64,000 nucleotides of DNA. Origin: an uncultured Acidimicrobiaceae bacterium (GTDB lineage: Bacteria; Actinomycetota; Acidimicrobiia; Acidimicrobiales; RAAP-2). How positions within the stretch are numbered: position 1 is the first letter of the stretch; each line of letters opens with the position of its first letter. Below are positions 60,847 to 64,000 of the stretch, in pieces. Position numbers and translations under genes: made by a program. The stretch covers positions 124,001 through 188,000 of the forward strand of contig CALJTY010000042.1 in the NCBI GenBank assembly GCA_937975915.1. The letters are read 5' to 3'. Under the pieces are notes generated by a model. That model was given only the letters and a program-made list of their open reading frames with translations. It had not been told where the DNA came from and did no database searches.

Positions 60847-62070
60847 GTGAGTAGTGAGAATTCTTTAGCGGCCCCAGTGCCCGTCCATATTGAACGCCCA
60901 GCAACTGGCGGCGCCGTAGGTCGGCTCCCAGATGGACGCGTTGTCTTTGTTCGCCACACCCTTCCAGGTGAATTCGTCAATGTTCGAGTCACCGAAACAA
61001 CTGCCAGCTTTTCTCGTGGTGATGCGGTTGAAGTTCTTGAAGCAAGCCCTGAGCGCGTAAAGGCTCCTTGCAATTTCGCCTACCCAGGTGGTTGTGGAGG
61101 CTGCGACTTGCAGCACGCATCTAAGACTGCTCAGTACAACTGGAAGAAAGCACTCGTTACAGAGCATCTAAAGCGCATTGCTGGGATTGACTACGACGTC
61201 ACCATAAGCGCACCAGAAGGCAGCGGTGAAGGATCTCGTACCCGTCTTCGTTGTTCAGTTAATGAAGACGGCCAACTATGTCTTCACCTCTCTCGCTCAC
61301 ATGAACTAATCGCTATTGATGCTTGCTGGATCGCTAACTCCAAGTTTGCGCCAGCTTTTCAAACATCGTGGGATGGAGCAGAAGAAGTTGAGCTTCGAGC
61401 GATTGGCGATGGTGAACCTTTTGCCGTATCACGACGTGAAACGCATCGCGGAACAATTTATGAAATCACTTCACTTCATGGTGAACCGCTCGAGCCTTCA
61501 ACACAGTCACGAGTCGAAGTGCAGGGCCACTACTTCTCAGTTGGTCCACGTGCGTTCTGGCAATCTCACCAAGATGCCCCCGAGATGCTCCTTTCAAAAG
61601 TTCTTGAATTTGCTGACGTGAAGACTGGTGACCACGTTGTTGACCTCTTCAGCGGGGTTGGTCTCTTTGCCGTTCCGCTCGCGAAAGCTGTTGGCCCGAC
61701 CGGAAAAGTGACTGCAGTTGAATCTTCTGCTTACGCAGTGCGAGACGCTCGCCAGAATGGTGACGGACTTCGCCACCTAAAGGTGAAGGAATGGGCAGTT
61801 ACGCCTCGTTCTATAAATGACTCAGTTGCCCCTGGTGACGTTGTGGTGCTTGACCCACCGCGCAGTGGTCTCGCTAAGGGTGTTGTTGACGCGCTGGTTC
61901 GACGTGAACCACGTCGAGTGGTCTATGTCTCGTGTGACGCTGCAACCTTCGCTAGAGATCTCAAACTCCTCTTGGCAGGTGGCTATGAGCTGAAGAAATT
62001 AGAGGCTTTTGACCTTTTTCCGATGACAGAGCACGTAGAACTCGTCGCATTACTTGACAAGAGCCTCTAA
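60847..62070 (+). CDS. TRAM-domain class I RNA uracil-5 methyltransferase (RumA/TrmA family)
   Basis: 407 residues: N-terminal TRAM/OB domain to about 60, a cysteine set for an Fe-S cluster at CNFAYPGGCGGCDLQH near 77-92, MTase motif I DLFSGVGLFAVPLAKAVG near 262, DPPRSGL near 335 and VYVSCDAATFARDL near 358, the catalytic Cys motif. These enzymes make 5-methyluridine in 23S rRNA or tRNA, or related marks. Substrate (which U) is not decided by sequence. GTG leaderless start. Confidence 0.92.
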   Translation: MSSENSLAAPVPVHIERPATGGAVGRLPDGRVVFVRHTLPGEFVNVRVTETTASFSRGDAVEVLEASPERVKAPCNFAYPGGCGGCDLQHASKTAQYNWKKALVTEHLKRIAGIDYDVTISAPEGSGEGSRTRLRCSVNEDGQLCLHLSRSHELIAIDACWIANSKFAPAFQTSWDGAEEVELRAIGDGEPFAVSRRETHRGTIYEITSLHGEPLEPSTQSRVEVQGHYFSVGPRAFWQSHQDAPEMLLSKVLEFADVKTGDHVVDLFSGVGLFAVPLAKAVGPTGKVTAVESSAYAVRDARQNGDGLRHLKVKEWAVTPRSINDSVAPGDVVVLDPPRSGLAKGVVDALVRREPRRVVYVSCDAATFARDLKLLLAGGYELKKLEAFDLFPMTEHVELVALLDKSL

Positions 62071-62088
62071 AGGGTAGAGAGTGCAAAC

Positions 62089-62126
62089 GAGGGAAGAAAA
62101 CCTCGTCCCTCAAAGAGGGAGAAATC
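62089..62126 (+). promoter_or_regulatory. Possible alternative hairpin leader over the ribosome-binding site
   Basis: GAGGGA (62089-62094) can pair with TCCCTC (62106-62111). The same CCCTC (62107-62111) can instead pair with GAGGG (62115-62119), which is part of the Shine-Dalgarno of the next gene. The two foldings exclude each other. Confidence 0.35.
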
Positions 62127-62405
62127 ATGTCAGTCAAGCTTGATCACAGTCACCGAACTACCGCACAAAAAATTTTCGGTCACCCGTTAAACCACAACAT
62201 TAAATGGCATGACGTTTTAGTTCTGCTGGCCCGCTTTGGGGTTGTGCACGAAACGCACAGTGGTAACTGGGCAGTCACTGTTGATGAAGTGGTGACTTCA
62301 TTCGGATCAACTCGCCCGAAGGATTTGACTGACGATCAAGTCATTAAGGTTCGCCACTTTCTTCAAGCTCATGGAATAAACCTTGAGGTATTGAACGCTG
62401 CCTAA
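62127..62405 (+). CDS. Small conserved protein, HicA-like fold suspected
   Basis: 92 residues: KIFGHPLNHNIKWHDVLVLLARFGVV followed by HSGNWAVTVDEVVTSF and KVRHFLQAHGINL. The order helix-beta-beta(-His)-helix recalls the small dsRBD-like HicA/YcfA fold, with HP...HNIKWHDV as the conserved opening of an actinobacterial family. No antitoxin partner (HicB) is adjacent, and the usual catalytic His context differs, so toxin activity is not claimed. SD GAGGGAGA six to seven bases upstream. Confidence 0.6.
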   Translation: MSVKLDHSHRTTAQKIFGHPLNHNIKWHDVLVLLARFGVVHETHSGNWAVTVDEVVTSFGSTRPKDLTDDQVIKVRHFLQAHGINLEVLNAA

Positions 62406-62416
62406 CTTCCAGCCGG

Positions 62417-62422
62417 TACCGT
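62417..62422 (+). promoter_or_regulatory. Leaderless -10 element of yaaA
   Basis: TACCGT, six bases, GTG at 62429. Confidence 0.55.
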
Positions 62423-62428
62423 AGTCCG

Positions 62429-63184
62429 GTGAGTGAAAACGTCTTTGTACTTGTGCCACCTTCTGAGGGCAAAGCAGAGGGTGGTCGCGTCACTGCAAAG
62501 ATTGGAGAATTTGACACACTTCTTGCGAGTGAGCGAAAGAAAGTAGTCAGCGCACTGCGCAGTGCTGTCTCTAAAGGAACTAAAGCAGAGCTTGCAAAAC
62601 TCCTCAAAGTTCGTGGTGATTTACTCGACCGCGCCCTGGTTGCCACGAAAGCGCTCTGCGCGGGAAAGCCCTCACTGCTTCCAGCGCATCAGCGCTACAC
62701 CGGAGTTGTCTGGGGGCACTTAGACCCTGCATCGCTTTCAAGCGCACAGCGCAAACGCTTACTTGTGCCATCGGGTCTTTATGGAATAACAACCGGAGAA
62801 GATTTGGTAGCGGACTATCGACTGAAGATGGACATTTCAGTTTCACCACTTGGCAATGTTGGTCAGTTCTGGAAGGAACCTCTCACTACTGCGCTCATGA
62901 ACAAGTTGCGTAACAAAACAGTTATTAACTTGCTCCCAAAAGAACATGAAGCGGCAATTGACTTTGAACAGCTGTCTGGCGTTGCCAATGTTGTTCATGT
63001 TGTCTTCGCGACCAGTGATGGATCAGGCGCCGCGGGTCACGATGCTAAAGCTGTGAAAGGAATACTTGCGAGGCAGCTGCTGGTTGATGGAATTAGCGGC
63101 ATTGAGAAATTTTCTTGGCAAGGCTGGAAGATAAAACGTCGAGGGGACAACTTCGTTGTCATTGCTCCGAAGCCTAAAAAATAG
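62429..63184 (+). CDS. yaaA: YaaA family protein (UPF0246), peroxide stress/DNA-binding
   Basis: 251 residues. VFVLVPPSEGKAEGG at the N-terminus is the family signature (PPSEGK), with RYTGVVWGHLDPASLS near 85, LVPSGLYGITTGEDLVADYRLKM near 110, FWKEPLT and the end ISGIEKFSWQGWKIKR. YaaA reduces intracellular iron and oxidative damage in E. coli; the biochemical activity is DNA binding. GTG leaderless start. Converges on tmRNA with a shared terminator. Confidence 0.9.
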   Translation: MSENVFVLVPPSEGKAEGGRVTAKIGEFDTLLASERKKVVSALRSAVSKGTKAELAKLLKVRGDLLDRALVATKALCAGKPSLLPAHQRYTGVVWGHLDPASLSSAQRKRLLVPSGLYGITTGEDLVADYRLKMDISVSPLGNVGQFWKEPLTTALMNKLRNKTVINLLPKEHEAAIDFEQLSGVANVVHVVFATSDGSGAAGHDAKAVKGILARQLLVDGISGIEKFSWQGWKIKRRGDNFVVIAPKPKK

Positions 63185-63195
63185 TCGCCATAAAT

Positions 63196-63231
63196 AAGTA
63201 AAACCCGCACCTCGCGGTACGGGTTTTACTT
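63196..63231. terminator. Bidirectional terminator between yaaA and tmRNA
   Basis: A 12-bp stem (AAGTAAAACCCG at 63196-63207 with CGGGTTTTACTT at 63220-63231) around a 12-base loop. T-rich right arm on the plus strand and left arm on the minus strand let it act both ways. Confidence 0.8.
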
Positions 63232-63234
63232 TCG

Positions 63235-63582
63235 TGGAGATGCCGGGTATCGAGCCCGGGTCCAGTAGCTTCTTAATGATTCTTCTCCGAGCGCAGTCGA
63301 CAGGAAATTGTCGGGAGCGGCTCTACTGTCAACACCGAAGACGCACCGTATCTAGCTAAGTTGTCCCATCGAAACCACTAGCGAGTCTCGTTGGTAAGTC
63401 CTACTTTTATGACACCCATTTACTAAACCGCAGGACTGGGTCTAGGTGGATGTTGCTACCTAAGCAGCAAGCGCAAGCTGAGGCTTGGCGTTTATTTATT
63501 TTTTCAGGCTCTTTAACGTGGATCCTGAGACCACGGCTCGCTTCACTCACCTCGACGACTTCTGTCGAAACAATTCATCCCC
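63235..63582 (-). ncRNA. ssrA: Transfer-messenger RNA (tmRNA)
   Basis: About 348 nt on the minus strand. The 5' end GGGGATG pairs with CATCTCC at the 3' acceptor (63236-63242), leaving discriminator A; CCA is not encoded. A hallmark GAATTGTTTCGAC follows the 5' acceptor. The 3' tRNA-like T-arm is CCGGG-CTCGATA-CCCGG, with C rather than T at position 54. The tag reading frame at 63460-63489 encodes AKPQLALAA then TAG (resume codon GCC, about 94 nt from the 5' end), so the tag added would be Ala-AKPQLALAA. Overlapping ORFs are artefacts. Confidence 0.93.
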
Positions 63583-63614
63583 ATGGATTTAGCAGCTGCT
63601 TTAGCTGCGTAGTA

Positions 63615-63643
63615 AGCATACCTTCTGTTGACCAGAATTCCAA
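63615..63643 (-). promoter_or_regulatory. Promoter of tmRNA
   Basis: On the minus strand TTGGAA (63638-63643), 17 bases, TATGCT (63615-63620). The mature 5' end lies about 33 nt downstream of the -10, so a short leader must be removed by RNase P. Confidence 0.6.
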
Positions 63644-63693
63644 CGGGAGGCCGAGTGGCGAAGCGCTTCTGAATGATTTGCTCGACTTATGAG

Positions 63694-63852
63694 TTAAAAG
63701 TAGGTCCAGCGAGTCCAGGGGCGTGTGTGAAATTCATCTTCATGTGAGTGGTCGCGGCCGCGGTACGAGCGAACTTTCGCGTTAATCGCTTCGACATTTG
63801 CATACTCATTCGATTCTTGGATCCAGTAAAGATATGATTCGACGTATGACAT
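63694..63852 (-). CDS. Small 52-residue protein between smpB and tmRNA
   Basis: Read by eye: 52 residues, starting MSYVESYLYWIQESNEYANV and ending FHTRPWTRWTYF. Rich in aromatic residues and Glu/Arg, no cysteine, no known domain. The ATG has AAGGAGACAC directly upstream, the best ribosome-binding site in this part of the window. It lies between the SmpB coding end (63934) and the tmRNA promoter. A 100-residue frame over the same region in another phase is discarded because it lacks such a site. Role unknown. Confidence 0.6.
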   Translation of the reverse strand: MSYVESYLYWIQESNEYANVEAINAKVRSYRGRDHSHEDEFHTRPWTRWTYF

Positions 63853-63933
63853 GTGTCTCCTTGTAGGGGCCACACCAAGTATGAAGTATTGGTCTGTGAA
63901 CAGGCCGAAAAGTAAACGAAAAGTGCGTGACGC

Positions 63934-64000
63934 TTAACTGAATTTTTCGATGTTGCGAGTGGTTCGCTGAATTTCTCGTTCGGCGTCACGTTTCTTCAGC
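63934..64000 (-). CDS. smpB: SsrA-binding protein SmpB, C-terminal fragment
   Basis: The last 22 codons read LKKRDAEREIQRTTRNIEKFS, matching the basic C-terminal tail of SmpB that follows the DKR motif and inserts in the mRNA channel. The gene runs off the right edge. The position just upstream of tmRNA (minus strand) supports the call. SmpB is the protein partner of tmRNA in trans-translation. Confidence 0.75.
   Translation of the reverse strand, partial: LKKRDAEREIQRTTRNIEKFS

Noticed and set aside
62127..62405. Toxin-antitoxin module
   Set aside because: A HicA-like fold is only suspected, and no HicB partner lies on either side.
63450..63692. Open frame antisense to tmRNA
   Set aside because: It lies on the tmRNA complement and upstream promoter and shows no protein features.
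63687..63989. 100-residue frame on the minus strand overlapping smpB end
   Set aside because: The 52-residue frame has the strong SD; the longer one runs through the SmpB tail in another phase.

Overview
The window reads as a dense, moderate-GC (high forties by eye, not computed) actinobacterial chromosome. Support: a fused E2-E1 2-oxoglutarate dehydrogenase (Kgd/OdhA type), an F420-pathway guanylyltransferase (FbiD), a fused PafB-PafC WYL regulator, a DUF3039 protein, a TM0106-type RecB-like nuclease, a lysine-rich H1-like protein and the small basic protein at 29603-29782. These fit an aquatic member of the Acidimicrobiia or a neighbouring class, but the class is inference. I see no insertion sequence, prophage, integrase, CRISPR array or rRNA operon; it looks like core chromosome.

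Layout. 1-4360: FmdB fragment, PafBC regulator, a gene-poor 600 bp, H1-like gene with terminator, FbiD and RNase HII. 4400-10500: oligopeptide/nickel-type ABC importer, with a fused double ATPase facing the permeases and the binding protein. 10600-12400: NAD-binding epimerase and hydrolase. 12394-18183: Kgd, NYN-S1 ribonuclease-like protein, FabZ-like dehydratase and exonuclease III, overlapping head to tail. 18180-23290: a short UvrD-like helicase, hydrolase, MurF-like ligase and D-Ala-D-Ala ligase. 23174-26073: an unassigned membrane/BTAD/sigma-like trio. 26196-32907: small conserved proteins, IMPase, tRNA-Val, methyltransferase, oxidoreductase, MFS and an EEP nuclease. 32953-36272: a five-gene coupled operon (PhzF, PNPOx-like, NUDIX, zinc ribbon, phosphatase). 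36269-46336: haemolysin III, aldo-keto reductase, a CydDC-like pair, TM0106 nuclease and a heterodimeric ABC exporter. 46392-46769: RNase P RNA. 46842-50222: exonuclease VII, MBL hydrolase and FAD reductase. 50223-55493: glycerol operon (GlpD, alkyl-DHAP-synthase-like oxidase, GlpK, SIMPL protein). 55567-57876: acyl-CoA dehydrogenase and acyl-CoA racemase. 57873-63184: small regulators, FMN reductase, amidotransferase, ATP-grasp ligase, RNA methyltransferase and YaaA. 63235-64000: tmRNA, a 52-residue ORF and the SmpB C-terminus.

The most general signal is a promoter grammar. Fourteen genes on both strands have a TANNNT hexamer (TAG in twelve) exactly six bases before an ATG or GTG start, as expected of leaderless mRNAs. 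The two stable RNA genes instead have -35/-10 promoters with 17-base spacers. This grammar decides several start codons. Three genes absent from simple long-ORF views were found by eye: a 59-aa basic protein (29603-29782), a 52-aa protein (63694-63852), and the SmpB and FmdB fragments at the edges.
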